From the NCBI GenBank assembly GCA_009692615.1, contig SHYW01000036.1, forward strand, positions 1 through 43,130: a stretch of 43,130 nucleotides of DNA, in the 5' to 3' direction. Origin of the DNA: Deltaproteobacteria bacterium. Its GTDB lineage: Bacteria > Desulfobacterota > Binatia > UBA9968. A program made the translations under genes and the position numbers. The notes under the pieces are model-generated. The model was given only the letters and a program-made list of their open reading frames with translations, was not told where the DNA came from and searched no databases. Of this stretch, positions 1-10,431 are shown piece by piece. The first letter of the stretch is position 1. Every line of letters starts with the position of its first letter.

Positions 1-735
1 TTGCTCTGCTTTTTCTTTCTCGCCCACGCCAAACTCGCAAACGTTGTCTGCTCCCCCACGCTCTTTCCTCCCGCCTCACCTTGTCGGTCTTTCTGCTCTT
101 CGTTATTAGACGACTTGCTAGATGACTTGTTCAGAGATTCCTAAAATGTCACAAGCAATTTTTGCTTAAAGAGTCTGCGGGAAATTAATAGCACAAAGCC
201 GGCAGGCTGGAAACTTTGGGCGAGTTTTTGGCAACGATTGGTCGGCAGGCTTCCGCCATGGCTGCATCAGCAGCTACCAGCACCGGCCAATTTTGCTGAA
301 TCAATCCCACTCACACTGTACCTAACAGCGCACATGCCTGACGGCTCGTGACACTATTTGGCAGACCACCACGGCTGCATGGCGGTAACGCCTACCAATT
401 CGCGGTAAAACAGACCCAAACTACCTTTGCTCATGCAGCCAAGGACAACCCTAAGACTTGATAGAATGGAGAAATAAGCTAAGATATCAAGATTAAAGGA
501 TAAAGCTAAAAAATTCCTTCCTATGCCAAAAAATGCCCAAGGATTACTGTAAACTCTGTTTACAGAGTGAAGTGAAGTGAACGCTAGGATGATCGCAGCT
601 GTGTGGATTTTATTCAATCGGGCAAAGTTACCGGGAGAACGTAGACGACCGTATTGGAATTACGAGAGCATTTACGATTTATCCCCATGTAATAACAATT
701 GCTTCCAATTTCTCACTTTCGCCTTCTAAATTCAC
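1..735. other. Intergenic region upstream of the PrsK-like kinase gene
   Basis: About 735 bases with no convincing gene. A weak inverted repeat (AAGCAA / TTGCTT) lies near 153-167. The only sizeable open frame, on the minus strand at 354-617, has unlike-protein composition and no ribosome binding site. Base composition is more AT-rich than in the genes that follow. I looked for a sigma-54 -24/-12 element, as the kinase family might suggest, and found none that is convincing. Confidence 0.5.
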
Positions 736-2844
736 ATGGTCCAGCTAGTCACACCACAAGTCTTAATCGGGTTTAATCTGGCGCTCCTGCTTGGCCTACT
801 CGTCTATTTGACAGCCAAAGCCAAACAGCATCCCAATATAATCCATTTAGAACTCGGCCTCACGCCACTAATCCTTTTTCAATCCGGCGCCTATATATTT
901 GGCCAGTCAACGGGATCGGTCTCTGCCGCAGCGTTGATTGCTTGTGGTATTCTGCTCACACCCTTAGCCTTTGTTCCACTGAGCCGCTGCCTCAGCCGCG
1001 CCAACGCCCTGCCCAGAGAACCTCTTTGGATTTTTTTCTACGCCGTTCAGTTGGTCCTGCTAGCGTTCGCATGTCGCGAAATTTTTGCAGGGCGAATGAT
1101 CGAATGGGTCACAGGAATTCTAGACCAGCCAATCATTATGATTGGCAGCAACTGGCGCTATTACTTTGCGAACGTCGTGGGCTCGAACGTTCTCGCCCTG
1201 CTACTTTTTGACCGGACAATTCAGCAAGCGGGAAATTCTGAAAAGGAAAAACTCAAATATCTTTTCATCGCAATTCTCGGCCTCACAGCTTACTTTAGCT
1301 ACTTGTCAGCCAACATTTTCCTGAGCTCTTATTTATCGCAATCGATGCTCAATAGCGGCGCGGCGGTAATCTTCTGCGCCCTCGTCCTACTCGCGTACAG
1401 CTTTTTTAGGTATCCATTATGGCATGTCAAGGTTGGCATCTCGCGCAACCTGGTGTTTGGGATGCTTTCTCTTAGTGCCGGCTTGTTTTACCTAGTGGTC
1501 TCCGGAAGCATCTTCGATGTTTTGCGAGTGACGCATCCGGTGGGATCTCCGGCGCTGCTACCTCTGATTGCTTTTGTCTTGGTGGGGCTTTTTCTAATTT
1601 TTTGGCTGTCGGCAGAAATTCGCATTAAGGTCCGCAGTTTCATCGCCAAGAACCTCTTTCGAAACAAGTATGACTATCGCGACCTGTGGATGAAGTTTTC
1701 CGACAAGTCGGGGGCTTCGCTAAATTTGCACGAGGCGCTGCCACGAGTTGCCGAACTGATCGCCGAGGCGATGTTCGTCAGACAAGTGGCGATTTGGCTT
1801 CGTTCACCGGCAACTGGCAATTTCCACCTAACCTACTGTCTCGATCCGGCCACGTCAGCGGAAGCAGACGCATCCACTCTCAAATTGGACAACTCGAAAT
1901 TGGCCGACGACGAGAGCCAAATCTTTGCAATCGTTCATCCAGAAAATGCCGGCAAGGCCCAGCCAAGTCCGGTGGACAAAGCTGCGCAACTCGGTTTCCT
2001 TGGGATTGAGCACATGGCGCGCATCGAAAAAGGCCACGAGGTCCTGGCCCTCCTGGGAATTGGCCGAGAGCTGCGCGACGAGAAATTTTCCGCCGAAGAT
2101 GAACAGCTGCTCACTAGCATCAGCAACCAGCTCGGCAATTTCCTTTCAACCCACAAGCTTTCCGAAGAGCTCCTGCGATCGCGTGAATGGGATTCATTTA
2201 ACCGCTTTGCCTCCTTCATTCTGCACGATTTGAAAAACTTGGCGACACTGCAGGGCATGACGTTGGAGAACGCCAAGCATCTTAGCCACAACCCCAAATT
2301 CATGGAAGACGCATTCGCGACCTTTCACCAGACCACCGACAAGATGATCAATCTTATCGCCAGCCTGTCGGTTCAACGGGGCCAGCTGTCGCTCAAACAA
2401 CAGCCGGTGAACATTCTCCAAGTGCTGTCGCAAACCTTCGACGACCTCAAAATCAACCAGCGCAACGGCGTGAAAATCAGCACTTCGTTTCCGGCGAACA
2501 AAACACCGATGATCTCCGGCGACCCGGAACTGCTCCAAAAAGCATTTACCAACTTGCTGCTCAATGCGATTCAAAGCCTACCCCAAGGTAAAGGCGCCGT
2601 GGAGGTGACCGTATCGGACGGTATGAGCGGCAGAGTCACCGCTGCCATTCGCGACACAAGCTGCGGCATCTCGCCCGAGAGGCTACAAAACCTATTTCGT
2701 CCATTTCAAACCACCAAGGAAAAAGGCCTGGGCATTGGACTATGCCACACTCGTTCGATCATTGAAGTCCATGGCGGCCAGATTCGCATTGAAAGCGAAG
2801 TCGATGCCGGAACCAAAGTCGAAGTCGATTTGCCGGTTGCGTAA
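736..2844 (+). CDS. prsK: PrsK-like membrane histidine kinase (XrtA/PEP-CTERM type)
   Basis: A 702-residue sensor histidine kinase. Residues 1 to about 295 are a string of eight or nine hydrophobic helices. A GAF-like domain follows at about 315-480, and the kinase core occupies about 485-700. The phospho-acceptor H497 sits in ILHDLKNLA, the H-box form seen in PrsK kinases of exosortase/PEP-CTERM loci. The ATPase half has an N-box (NLLLNAIQSL) and glycine boxes DTSCGIS and KGLGIGL; in the first the usual DxGxG is DTSCG. Thirty bases downstream lies a receiver gene that resembles the receiver of PrsR, so the two are likely partners. The adjacent nucleotide-sugar dehydrogenase fits control of exopolysaccharide or surface protein production, which is inference. 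No strong ribosome binding site precedes the ATG. Confidence 0.82.
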   Translation: MVQLVTPQVLIGFNLALLLGLLVYLTAKAKQHPNIIHLELGLTPLILFQSGAYIFGQSTGSVSAAALIACGILLTPLAFVPLSRCLSRANALPREPLWIFFYAVQLVLLAFACREIFAGRMIEWVTGILDQPIIMIGSNWRYYFANVVGSNVLALLLFDRTIQQAGNSEKEKLKYLFIAILGLTAYFSYLSANIFLSSYLSQSMLNSGAAVIFCALVLLAYSFFRYPLWHVKVGISRNLVFGMLSLSAGLFYLVVSGSIFDVLRVTHPVGSPALLPLIAFVLVGLFLIFWLSAEIRIKVRSFIAKNLFRNKYDYRDLWMKFSDKSGASLNLHEALPRVAELIAEAMFVRQVAIWLRSPATGNFHLTYCLDPATSAEADASTLKLDNSKLADDESQIFAIVHPENAGKAQPSPVDKAAQLGFLGIEHMARIEKGHEVLALLGIGRELRDEKFSAEDEQLLTSISNQLGNFLSTHKLSEELLRSREWDSFNRFASFILHDLKNLATLQGMTLENAKHLSHNPKFMEDAFATFHQTTDKMINLIASLSVQRGQLSLKQQPVNILQVLSQTFDDLKINQRNGVKISTSFPANKTPMISGDPELLQKAFTNLLLNAIQSLPQGKGAVEVTVSDGMSGRVTAAIRDTSCGISPERLQNLFRPFQTTKEKGLGIGLCHTRSIIEVHGGQIRIESEVDAGTKVEVDLPVA

Positions 2845-2873
2845 CGATTGCACATGAGAAAGGGAAGATAGCC

Positions 2874-3272
2874 GTGAAATCAAAAATCCTGTTGGTCGAT
2901 GATGAGGAAAACATCCTCAAACAAATGCGCTGGGCTCTCGAGCCGGACTACGAAGTCTTCACCACTTCCGACGAGGGCGAAGCCATGACCATATTCGAGC
3001 AAGAGAAGCCGCCCGTCGTTACCCTGGACCTTTCGTTGAACCCGCAAAACCCCGCGGATCTGGGCGGTATGCGCTTGCTCGATCAAATGCTCTCCATGGC
3101 GCCGGTCACCCGCGCCATCGTCATCACCGGCAACAGTGACGATGTCAACGCCATGAACGCCGTGCGTCTCGGCGCTCTGGATTATTACGCCAAGCCGATT
3201 CGCCTGGAAGAACTAAAGGTAATGATCAGCCGGAAAATTACAACTCAAACGACGGGAGGTTATTTAACTTGA
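2874..3272 (+). CDS. Stand-alone receiver-domain response regulator (PrsR receiver-like)
   Basis: A 132-residue protein made of one receiver domain. The acidic pair is D9-D10, the phospho-acceptor is D52 in TLDLSL, the conserved Thr lies in ITGNSDD and the Lys in YYAKPI. ITGN(S/D)DD and the long loop after D52 resemble the receiver of PrsR, the sigma-54-dependent regulator that pairs with PrsK. PrsR normally continues into an AAA+ and a Fis-type HTH domain; both are absent. The next gene begins inside the stop codon (TTGA overlap), so no remnant of these domains remains. The start is GTG at 2874, with a purine-rich AGGGAAG upstream. It is co-transcribed with the kinase and must act through another protein. 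Confidence 0.85.
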   Translation: MKSKILLVDDEENILKQMRWALEPDYEVFTTSDEGEAMTIFEQEKPPVVTLDLSLNPQNPADLGGMRLLDQMLSMAPVTRAIVITGNSDDVNAMNAVRLGALDYYAKPIRLEELKVMISRKITTQTTGGYLT

Positions 3273-4651
3273 ACGCATTAAAAACCAAACTGGAGAACCG
3301 CCAGGCCACCGCCGCAGTCATCGGGCTCGGCTACGTCGGGCTGCCGTTGGCGATGGAAATCGCCGCGGCGGGATTTCAGGTCATTGGCATCGATCTCGAC
3401 CACAATAAGATTAACACGCTGAAACAAGGCAAGTCCTACATTCAGGACGTGCCGGAAAAAACCATTGCCGAAACGGTGCGCAGCGGCAAGTTTACGCCGA
3501 CCTCCGATTTCAGCGCGCTGGCCAACGCCGACACAGTGAGCATTTGCGTACCCACGCCGCTGAGCAAGAGCCGCGATCCCGACATCTCGTTCATCCTTTC
3601 GGCCACCGAAGAGATTCGCAAATATCTTCACGCCGGCCAATTGATCGTCTTGGAGAGCACGACGTATCCAGGCACCACCGACGAGCTGATCGTGCCGGAA
3701 CTCGAGACCACGGGACTGAAAGTCGGCAGCGACTTCTTCGTCGCCTTCTCACCGGAACGGATCGATCCTGGCAACGTCTCCTTCAACACCCACAATACGC
3801 CGAAGATCGTCGGCGGTATCACCGCCGACTGCACCGAGATCGCTAGACTGTTTTACTCGGCGTTCATCCAAAAGGTGATCCCGGTGAGCAGCACCAAGTG
3901 CGCCGAAATGGTCAAGCTGCTGGAAAACACTTTTCGCAGCGTCAACATCGGCATGGTCAATGAGTTGGCGATGATGTGCGATTTGCTTGGCGTCGACGTT
4001 TACGAAGTCATCGATGCCGCGGCGACCAAACCTTTCGGTTTCAGCGCCTTCTATCCGGGTCCGGGACTGGGCGGCCATTGCATTCCCATCGATCCCCATT
4101 ACTTGGCGTGGAAACTCAAAGCGCTCAACTTTCAGGCCCGCTTCATCGGCCTCGCCGCCGAGATCAACGGCATGATGCCGTCGGTGGTCGCCACCATGGT
4201 GGCCGACGGTCTGAACCGCAACTCGAAAAGCATCCGCGGCTCGAAGATCATGATCCTCGGCGTCGCCTACAAGAGAGACGTCAGCGACTGCCGTGAGTCT
4301 CCTGCTCTCGACGTCATGCGCTTGCTCAGCGACAAAGGCGCGCTGCTTTCCTATAACGATCCGATGGTGCCAACACTGCGGCTTGGCGGCAGCGTGCTCA
4401 ACTCCGTCGAGGCATCCGCGGCGGAGATCGCCAAACAAGACTGCGTGATCATCATCACCGATCACACGGTTTACAACGTCGAGCAGATCGTCGAAGCGGC
4501 GAAGCTAGTGATCGACACGAGAAATTCGACGAAACATTTGCATGGCTATAAAGATCGCATTATCAAATTGGGCGCCGGCAATAATGTGCCGTCGAGTTCC
4601 GCCCATGACGATGAGCATGACGTCATGCCGGCCCGTGCCGTCGCGCGTTGA
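3269..4651 (+). CDS. UDP-N-acetylglucosamine/mannosamine-type nucleotide-sugar 6-dehydrogenase
   Basis: A 460-residue member of the UDP-glucose/GDP-mannose dehydrogenase family, which oxidises C6 of a UDP-sugar to the carboxylate with two NAD+. The N-terminal Rossmann motif is GLGYVGLP (about 20-27). The central dimer domain carries the conserved Lys/Asn region (CAEMVKLLENTFR). The catalytic Cys is C271 in GLGGHCIPIDP, and the C-terminal UDP-binding domain starts near ILGVAYKRDVSD. Sequence style fits the WbpA/TviB/WecC branch (N-acetylhexosamine substrates) better than UDP-glucose dehydrogenase, but the substrate cannot be fixed from sequence. The TTG start at 3269 overlaps the receiver-gene stop by one TTGA and is preceded by GGGAGG, so the three genes form one operon. 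The likely role is supplying uronic acid sugars for exopolysaccharide or O-antigen. Confidence 0.88.
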   Translation: MNALKTKLENRQATAAVIGLGYVGLPLAMEIAAAGFQVIGIDLDHNKINTLKQGKSYIQDVPEKTIAETVRSGKFTPTSDFSALANADTVSICVPTPLSKSRDPDISFILSATEEIRKYLHAGQLIVLESTTYPGTTDELIVPELETTGLKVGSDFFVAFSPERIDPGNVSFNTHNTPKIVGGITADCTEIARLFYSAFIQKVIPVSSTKCAEMVKLLENTFRSVNIGMVNELAMMCDLLGVDVYEVIDAAATKPFGFSAFYPGPGLGGHCIPIDPHYLAWKLKALNFQARFIGLAAEINGMMPSVVATMVADGLNRNSKSIRGSKIMILGVAYKRDVSDCRESPALDVMRLLSDKGALLSYNDPMVPTLRLGGSVLNSVEASAAEIAKQDCVIIITDHTVYNVEQIVEAAKLVIDTRNSTKHLHGYKDRIIKLGAGNNVPSSSAHDDEHDVMPARAVAR

Positions 4652-4695
4652 ACGCGATCATTGACATGAATTGATCGGCTCAAGTTGGACAATGC

Positions 4696-4744
4696 AAAAG
4701 GCCGGTTATCGCCATCCCAGGATGCAGCGATAGCCAGCCTTTTT
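4696..4744. terminator. Hairpin terminator between convergent genes
   Basis: AAAAGGC..TTATCGC at 4696-4712 pairs with GCGATAG..GCCTTTTT at 4726-4744. An inner CATCC/GGATG pairing lies in the loop. The T-run on + and A-run on the left arm suggest a terminator working in both directions, for the dehydrogenase operon (+) and secA (-). Confidence 0.8.
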
Positions 4745-4788
4745 GTTATTGAAGAATTAAAACCGATTGAAAGAATTAACCCGCGGCG

Positions 4789-7700
4789 TCACTTGCCGTG
4801 ACAGCGTTTGTACTTCTTACCGCTGCCGCAGGGGCACGAATCGTTGCGGCCAACCTTTTCGTTGTCGCGCTTTTGCGGCGCCGTGGCGGCCGACGCGATG
4901 GGATCGCTACCATGGCTGAGTACCACTCGTTGCGGCCGCGGCTGTTCTACTTGAAGTTCGGGCGCGGCGCCCTCTCTGGCGATTTCAACGGTGAATAGCT
5001 TTTGTACGACGTCTTCTTGAACCCGCTGGTTCATCTCCTCGAACATGTCGTACCCTTCCTTCTGGTACTCTTGCAGCGGATTTTTTTGGCCGTAACCGCG
5101 CAGGCCGATGCCTTCTTTCAAATGATCCATATTGAGCAAGTGGTCTTTCCACAGGGTATCGATGGTCTGGAGCAAAATAATCTTTTCCAGCTGGCGCAGC
5201 ATCGGCGCGCCGAAGCGCCGCTCCTTGTCGTCGTAGACCGCCACCGCGCGCTCAAGCGCCAGATCCGACAGCCCTTCCGGTCGCATCCCTTCGAGTTCCT
5301 CGCTCTTCAAATCCAAGCGCAAATTGAACTGGTGATTGAAACCTTCGCCGAGGCCCGCCAGATCCCAATCGCTCGGATGGCTTTCCTTGTCGGCGTAGCG
5401 GGCGACGACTTCTTCGACCAGCTGGGCGGTCATGTCGAACACTTCTTCTTTTAAATTTTCACCTTTGAGAAATTCGCGCCGCTTGCTGTAGATTACTTCG
5501 CGCTGCTTGTTGAGCACGTCGTCATATTCGAGCAAATGTTTGCGGATGTCGAAGTTGTGGCCTTCGACTTTCTTCTGGGCGTTTTCAATCGCCCGGGTAA
5601 CCAAGCCGTGCTCGATGGGCTCGCCGTCCTCCATGCCGAGGCGCGCCATGATGCCTTGAATCCGGTCGGCGCCAAAGATGCGCATCAAATCGTCTTCCAG
5701 CGACAGATAAAAGCGCGACGAGCCGGGATCGCCCTGACGGCCTGCGCGGCCGCGCAACTGGTTATCGATGCGCCGGCTTTCGTGCCGCTCGGTGCCGAGA
5801 ATATGCAGGCCGCCGGCGGCCACGACTTTTTCTTTTTCCTCGGCGCAAACCCGATTGTAGTTGGCCAAGATTTCGTCGAAGCGCTGGCGGTATTCGTCGG
5901 GAGCCTTGTCCAGTTGCTCGCGGATATCTTCGACCATGCGCAAATATTCTTGGCGCTTGGTTTCGTAAGTTTGCTGCGCCTGCTGAATCGCTTCTTCGTA
6001 GGGCGCGCGCACTTCCTCGCAGCGCAACTCGGCTTCATTGAAAGCCGCATGGGCCGCATCGTATTCGCGCACCATCGCAGCGTGCTCGCCATTGGCGAGC
6101 GCCTCGAGAGTGCTGGTGAATTCGAAATCGAGTAAACGCTGTTCATAGGAGCGGCGCTTCTCGTCGAGGACTTCCATCAAACCCTCGCGCTCGCCGCGCT
6201 GCTCTTGCCAGCGTTCCAGCGTCGCGCTGAAATCTTCCTTGGCTTCGGCGAACTCCGCGCCATTGCCATTTTGGGAATGGAACAGCGCGGTTTCAAAATC
6301 TTCCTTGGCGCGTAGATAGCCCATGGGTAGCGGCCGCAGATTGTGCAAAGCTTCGATTAGTTCGGTGGCGGAGATATCTTCATAGCGTTCCCGCGCCGCG
6401 AGAAAAGGCGAGACCGCGCGAAGTTCCCGTTGCAAGTCGGTGGTCCGTTTGAGCGCGTCGCCGCGCTGCCGCTCGAACGCTTCGCCGTCCTTGAGTCGTT
6501 TCTTCTCGGCGCGCTGCACCTCTTCGTCGTACTTCTCGCGCAACTCGCGTAGCGCGTCTTCGTAGCGCGCCGCGCCTTGGATCGGCAGCTTGGAGGCGCG
6601 GTTGATCCACTCATTCTCCATGTCCGAGCGCGAGAGAAACTCGGGATTGCCGCCGAGTAAAATATCCGTGCCGCGGCCCGCCATATTGGTGGCAATAGTG
6701 ACCGCGTTAAATCGGCCCGCTTGGGCGATGATGCTCGCCTCAGCCTCGTGATTGACGGCGTTCAAAACGTTGTGCTTGACGTTCTTCTGCTTGAGTAGTC
6801 TCGATAGTTTTTCCGATTTGGCGACCGAAGTCGTGCCGACAAGAATCGGCTGGCCCTTCTTCGTTCTCTCTTCTATCTCCTGCACCACCGCCGCGTATTT
6901 TTCATTGTCGCTACGATAAACCACATCGGCCAGATCGTCGCGCACCATGCCGGCATTGGTCGGGATCACCGTGACATCCAGTTTGTAGATTTTTTTAAAC
7001 TCCGGCGCTTCGGTATCGGCGGTGCCGGTCATGCCCGCCAACTTTTTGTACATGCGGAAATAATTTTGAATCGTGATCGTCGCCAGGGTCTGGTTTTCCT
7101 CGCGAATATGAACGCGCTCCTTGGCCTCCACCGCTTGATGCAGACCGTCGGACCAACGCCGCCCCGACATCAATCGGCCGGTGAACTCGTCGACGATGAT
7201 CACCTCGCCTTCTTTGACGACGTAATCGACGTCGCGCTTGAAGATCGCATGGGCCTTAAGCGCCTGCTGCACATGGTGCAGCGTGTCGATCTGACGCGGA
7301 TCGTAGAGATTGTGCACGCCGAGCAAACGCTCGACTTTGGCGACGCCGCCTTCGGTGAGCGTCACCGAACGGCTCTTCTCGTCGACGGTGTAATCGCCCT
7401 TGGCGTCGATGGCGGCGCGGTCTTCCTGGGACGGATCGCCTTGAATCACCGCGCCGCGCTGCAGTTTGGGAATGATCCGGTCGATGTTGTAATACTTGTC
7501 CGTCGATTCTTCCGCCGGGCCGGAGATGATCAGCGGCGTGCGCGCTTCGTCGATCAGAATGTTATCGACTTCGTCGACCACCGCGTAATTGAGTTCGCGC
7601 TGGACGTATTCTTCCAGCGAGTATTTCATATTGTCGCGCAGGTAATCGAAGCCGAATTCGTTGTTGGTGCCGTAGGTGATATCGGCGAGATAGGCTTCCT

Positions 7701-8376
7701 GGCGCGTGATCGGCCGCAGATTGAGAAAGCGATAATCCTTGGTCAGATAGGTCGGATCGAAGAGAAAACTGGTCTCATGAACGATCGACGCCGTGCGCAG
7801 TCCGAGCTTATGAAAGATCGGCCCCATCCACTGCACGTCGCGCCGGGCGAGATAATCGTTGACCGTGATCAAATGCACGCCGCGGCCGGTAAGCGCGTTC
7901 AAATAAAGCGGCAAAGTCGCGACTAAAGTTTTTCCCTCGCCGGTTTTCATCTCGGCGATCTTGCCTTCATGGAGCACCGCGCCGCCGATCATCTGCACGT
8001 CGAAATGACGCAGTCCGATCGACCGCCGCGAAGCCTCGCGCACCGCCGCGAACGCTTCCGGCAACAGTTCCTGTAGCGCCTGCTCCTCGGCCTCGCGCAG
8101 CTGCTTATCCAACTCTTCGCTTTGGGCCTTTTGGGTCTCGCGCTGTTCGGGGTCGGCAATGACCGCTTCGCCGTTGGCCGCTTCTAACTCACCGCGCAAC
8201 GTCGCCGTCGCTTCGGCGATGCGGTTTTTAAACTCTTCGGTTTTAGCACGCAGCTGGTCGTCGGTGAGACCTTTGAACTCATCTTCCCATTTGTTGATTT
8301 CTTCAACATAGGGACGAATCCGCTTAATCTCGCGTTCGTTCTTAGTTCCGATAATGCCTTTGATAAAATCCCACAT
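4789..8376 (-). CDS. secA: Preprotein translocase ATPase SecA with a greatly enlarged variable insert
   Basis: SecA drives post-translational protein export through SecYEG. With the start at ATG 8376 ([10 protein letters not shown], the usual SecA beginning) it has 1195 residues, against about 850-950 in most SecAs. Visible landmarks are Walker A (TGEGKT), the [11 protein letters not shown] Walker B, the AGRGTDI and [14 protein letters not shown] motifs of NBD2, and a C-terminal SEC-C zinc motif [14 protein letters not shown]. The extra length lies in NBD2 between GGNPEF (about residue 578) and [11 protein letters not shown] (about 852). There roughly 270 charged, coiled-coil-like residues stand where E. 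coli has about 40 (the VAR region). An upstream in-frame extension to 8484 repeats WDFIK and has no ribosome binding site, so I did not use it. Confidence 0.95.
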   Translation of the reverse strand: MWDFIKGIIGTKNEREIKRIRPYVEEINKWEDEFKGLTDDQLRAKTEEFKNRIAEATATLRGELEAANGEAVIADPEQRETQKAQSEELDKQLREAEEQALQELLPEAFAAVREASRRSIGLRHFDVQMIGGAVLHEGKIAEMKTGEGKTLVATLPLYLNALTGRGVHLITVNDYLARRDVQWMGPIFHKLGLRTASIVHETSFLFDPTYLTKDYRFLNLRPITRQEAYLADITYGTNNEFGFDYLRDNMKYSLEEYVQRELNYAVVDEVDNILIDEARTPLIISGPAEESTDKYYNIDRIIPKLQRGAVIQGDPSQEDRAAIDAKGDYTVDEKSRSVTLTEGGVAKVERLLGVHNLYDPRQIDTLHHVQQALKAHAIFKRDVDYVVKEGEVIIVDEFTGRLMSGRRWSDGLHQAVEAKERVHIREENQTLATITIQNYFRMYKKLAGMTGTADTEAPEFKKIYKLDVTVIPTNAGMVRDDLADVVYRSDNEKYAAVVQEIEERTKKGQPILVGTTSVAKSEKLSRLLKQKNVKHNVLNAVNHEAEASIIAQAGRFNAVTIATNMAGRGTDILLGGNPEFLSRSDMENEWINRASKLPIQGAARYEDALRELREKYDEEVQRAEKKRLKDGEAFERQRGDALKRTTDLQRELRAVSPFLAARERYEDISATELIEALHNLRPLPMGYLRAKEDFETALFHSQNGNGAEFAEAKEDFSATLERWQEQRGEREGLMEVLDEKRRSYEQRLLDFEFTSTLEALANGEHAAMVREYDAAHAAFNEAELRCEEVRAPYEEAIQQAQQTYETKRQEYLRMVEDIREQLDKAPDEYRQRFDEILANYNRVCAEEKEKVVAAGGLHILGTERHESRRIDNQLRGRAGRQGDPGSSRFYLSLEDDLMRIFGADRIQGIMARLGMEDGEPIEHGLVTRAIENAQKKVEGHNFDIRKHLLEYDDVLNKQREVIYSKRREFLKGENLKEEVFDMTAQLVEEVVARYADKESHPSDWDLAGLGEGFNHQFNLRLDLKSEELEGMRPEGLSDLALERAVAVYDDKERRFGAPMLRQLEKIILLQTIDTLWKDHLLNMDHLKEGIGLRGYGQKNPLQEYQKEGYDMFEEMNQRVQEDVVQKLFTVEIAREGAAPELQVEQPRPQRVVLSHGSDPIASAATAPQKRDNEKVGRNDSCPCGSGKKYKRCHGK

Positions 8377-8518
8377 GCTTTTAATGAAATCCCACGCCCT
8401 GTGAAGTATCTCCGGCTTAGGCGGAGACGAAGACGTGATCCAGCGAAGTTTAGATAACGCTAAAATACACGATTTTTGCCGCAACTTAAAGGTGCAGGAA
8501 GGGTGAAGTGAGGACTAT

Positions 8519-9319
8519 TTAGCGTTCGATCCGCACCGCCGATTCGACTTTCTCGCCTAAAAAGCGCCGGCCGACTTTGATGAAACGGTCCGGGGCGTCG
8601 GTGACGAAGAAGCTATGCGTCCCCTTCCCTGCTTTTCTTACAAGCGTGGCATTCTTCAACGCCGACTCCACCTCTTTAGCGGTCTCCTCGGCGGAGTCGA
8701 CCAGACGAACCGTGGCGCCCATGAATTTGCGGATCGCCTTCTTGAGCAAAGGATAGTGCGTGCAGCCGAGGATCAATGTATCGATGCCGCTTTGCTTGAA
8801 GCTGGCGAGATAGGCTTTCACGGTCATCTCCACCACCGCGTTGTCGGTCCAGCCTTCTTCGACTAGTGGCACGAATAGCGGGCAGGCCCGGCTGTAAACC
8901 TCGATTTTCGAATCCGCTGCTTTGAGCGCGTGCGTATAAGCGCCGCTTTGAATCGTCGCTTCGGTGCCAATGACGCCGACTTTTTTATTCTTCGTGCTCT
9001 TGAGCGCCCGCCTGACACCGGGCTCGATGACGCCGATGACTGGAATCGATAAACTTTCTTGCAATCGCTTCAGCGCGATCGCCGTCGAGGTGTTGCAAGC
9101 GACGACGACGATTTTAACGCCCTTCTCGACGAGGAATTGGCTGTTCTCGAAGGAGTAGCGCAGCACGGTTTCCACCGACTTGGTGCCGTAGGGCGACCGC
9201 GCGGTGTCGCCCAAGTAAACGGTATTTTCTTTGGGCAAGGTTTCGATGATCTGATGCAGCACCGTCAAGCCGCCGATGCCGGAATCGAACACGCCGATGG
9301 CGCTGTCTTTGTTGCTCAT
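8519..9319 (-). CDS. murI: Glutamate racemase
   Basis: A 266-residue cofactor-independent racemase that makes D-glutamate for peptidoglycan. Conserved landmarks are IGVFDSGIGGL at the N terminus, the first catalytic Cys in VVVACNTSTA and the second in LILGCTHYPLL. The product LGDTARSPYGTKS loop is also present. The start is set by an ATGA overlap: ATG at 9319 overlaps the stop of the radical SAM gene; an in-frame TTG at 9325 is the alternative. It is the last gene of a minus-strand string with the radical SAM gene and the 179-residue unknown. Length is normal for the family. Confidence 0.93.
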   Translation of the reverse strand: MSNKDSAIGVFDSGIGGLTVLHQIIETLPKENTVYLGDTARSPYGTKSVETVLRYSFENSQFLVEKGVKIVVVACNTSTAIALKRLQESLSIPVIGVIEPGVRRALKSTKNKKVGVIGTEATIQSGAYTHALKAADSKIEVYSRACPLFVPLVEEGWTDNAVVEMTVKAYLASFKQSGIDTLILGCTHYPLLKKAIRKFMGATVRLVDSAEETAKEVESALKNATLVRKAGKGTHSFFVTDAPDRFIKVGRRFLGEKVESAVRIER

Positions 9320-10419
9320 ACCCAACTGGACTCGGCGCCCGGCGCCATTTCATTGCCGAGATCTTTTTCGCACGCCGGCGCGAAACCGAAGACCTGTTGC
9401 CAAACTTCTTTAGACTCCATGCACAGATAAATTTTCACCGTCGGCGCTGCGCGGCGAATCCAGCCGACCATCTTGCGGTACATCTCGACGCGCAGCGGTT
9501 GAAAATAACGCAGCTTGCCGTCGGGGCAAATCACTTGCTCGCCGGTCAACAAGCGCGTGCGCGGAAATCTTTCGCGCATGGCGCGCTTCAACCCCGGCGT
9601 ATTGCGCAGCACGCCCAAACTCAACCAGGACAGCTTGCGCCAGTCGATGGTCGCGAATAGCTCTTCGAGCATGTTTTTGTAGTCCGCTTCCCAGCCGGGA
9701 TACTCGATCATCGGATCGAAATGAAATCCCAAGCGGTAGCCCACCTCCTGGCAACGGCGCGCAGCGATGAGCCGCTCTGAGAATGACGCCGTATCGGCTT
9801 CGTCCAAATCGATCACCCGCTGCGGATTCATCGACCAGGCAACCACGACACGGCCTTTGGGATCGAGCTTGAGTAAACTATCGACGCAATCGCTCTTGGT
9901 CTTCAGTTCGAGCAAGACGTTTGGCTGTTCGGCAAAGTATGGAATCAGCTCGCTGACCATGCCGGTGTACGGTTCCAGCGCCAAGCTGTCGGTGATCTCG
10001 CCGGTGCCGACGCGAAAAAACATGCCGCGATGTTTTTTTAAAACTTGATCCGCTTCGTCGATCAGCGCGCCGACGTTGCTGAAAACTTTGAGCTGGGAAT
10101 TGTCGGCCAAGTATTCTTGTAAATAGCAGTAGCTGCAATCCATCGGGCAGTTGCTGGCGAAGTTGATGACGAAATAATTGCAGCACACTTGGCCGTCGCT
10201 GCCAGGACATTTTTTAAAAAACTCGCCTTTGTGTTCGGCGAGGAATAATTTTTTTTTGGCAGCACCGAAGCGATCCGCAGCAACGTTCGAACCGGCGGAA
10301 GCGATTTCGTCGACCACCGTAAACGGCACATCGGCCAGCGATTGGCGCAGGTTGCGATAGATCGGACTGCCGAGCGAACTGCGCTCGACGATCACTTCTT
10401 CAGGTTGATAGAGTTTCAT
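9316..10419 (-). CDS. Spore photoproduct lyase-like radical SAM protein
   Basis: A 367-residue radical SAM enzyme of the SPL family. The 4Fe-4S site is C91, C95 and C98 in CPMDCSYCYLQ (CX3CX2C), followed by the SPL-like Y-L-Q. Classical SPL repairs spore photoproduct in DNA and uses a Cys (C141 in Bacillus) as hydrogen donor, in a context like EAACTSD. The corresponding stretch here appears to be RVGTGEITD (about 136-144), with no Cys, so repair of spore photoproduct by the known mechanism is doubtful. The neighbours are murI, overlapping by four bases, and a 179-residue unknown 12 bases upstream. Nothing here suggests sporulation. Its real substrate is unknown. Confidence 0.8.
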   Translation of the reverse strand: MKLYQPEEVIVERSSLGSPIYRNLRQSLADVPFTVVDEIASAGSNVAADRFGAAKKKLFLAEHKGEFFKKCPGSDGQVCCNYFVINFASNCPMDCSYCYLQEYLADNSQLKVFSNVGALIDEADQVLKKHRGMFFRVGTGEITDSLALEPYTGMVSELIPYFAEQPNVLLELKTKSDCVDSLLKLDPKGRVVVAWSMNPQRVIDLDEADTASFSERLIAARRCQEVGYRLGFHFDPMIEYPGWEADYKNMLEELFATIDWRKLSWLSLGVLRNTPGLKRAMRERFPRTRLLTGEQVICPDGKLRYFQPLRVEMYRKMVGWIRRAAPTVKIYLCMESKEVWQQVFGFAPACEKDLGNEMAPGAESSWV

Positions 10420-10431
10420 AGAAACTTGTCG

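Noticed and set aside
180-300. Sigma-54 promoter upstream of the PrsK-like gene
   Set aside because: TGGCA occurs, but no GC element stands at the required spacing.
354-617. Minus-strand 87-codon frame upstream of the kinase gene
   Set aside because: Unlikely composition, no ribosome binding site and no family.
7066-7926. 286-codon open frame on the plus strand opposite secA
   Set aside because: It is the antisense of a strongly conserved gene, with no ribosome binding site or recognisable domain; long shadows are usual in GC-rich DNA.
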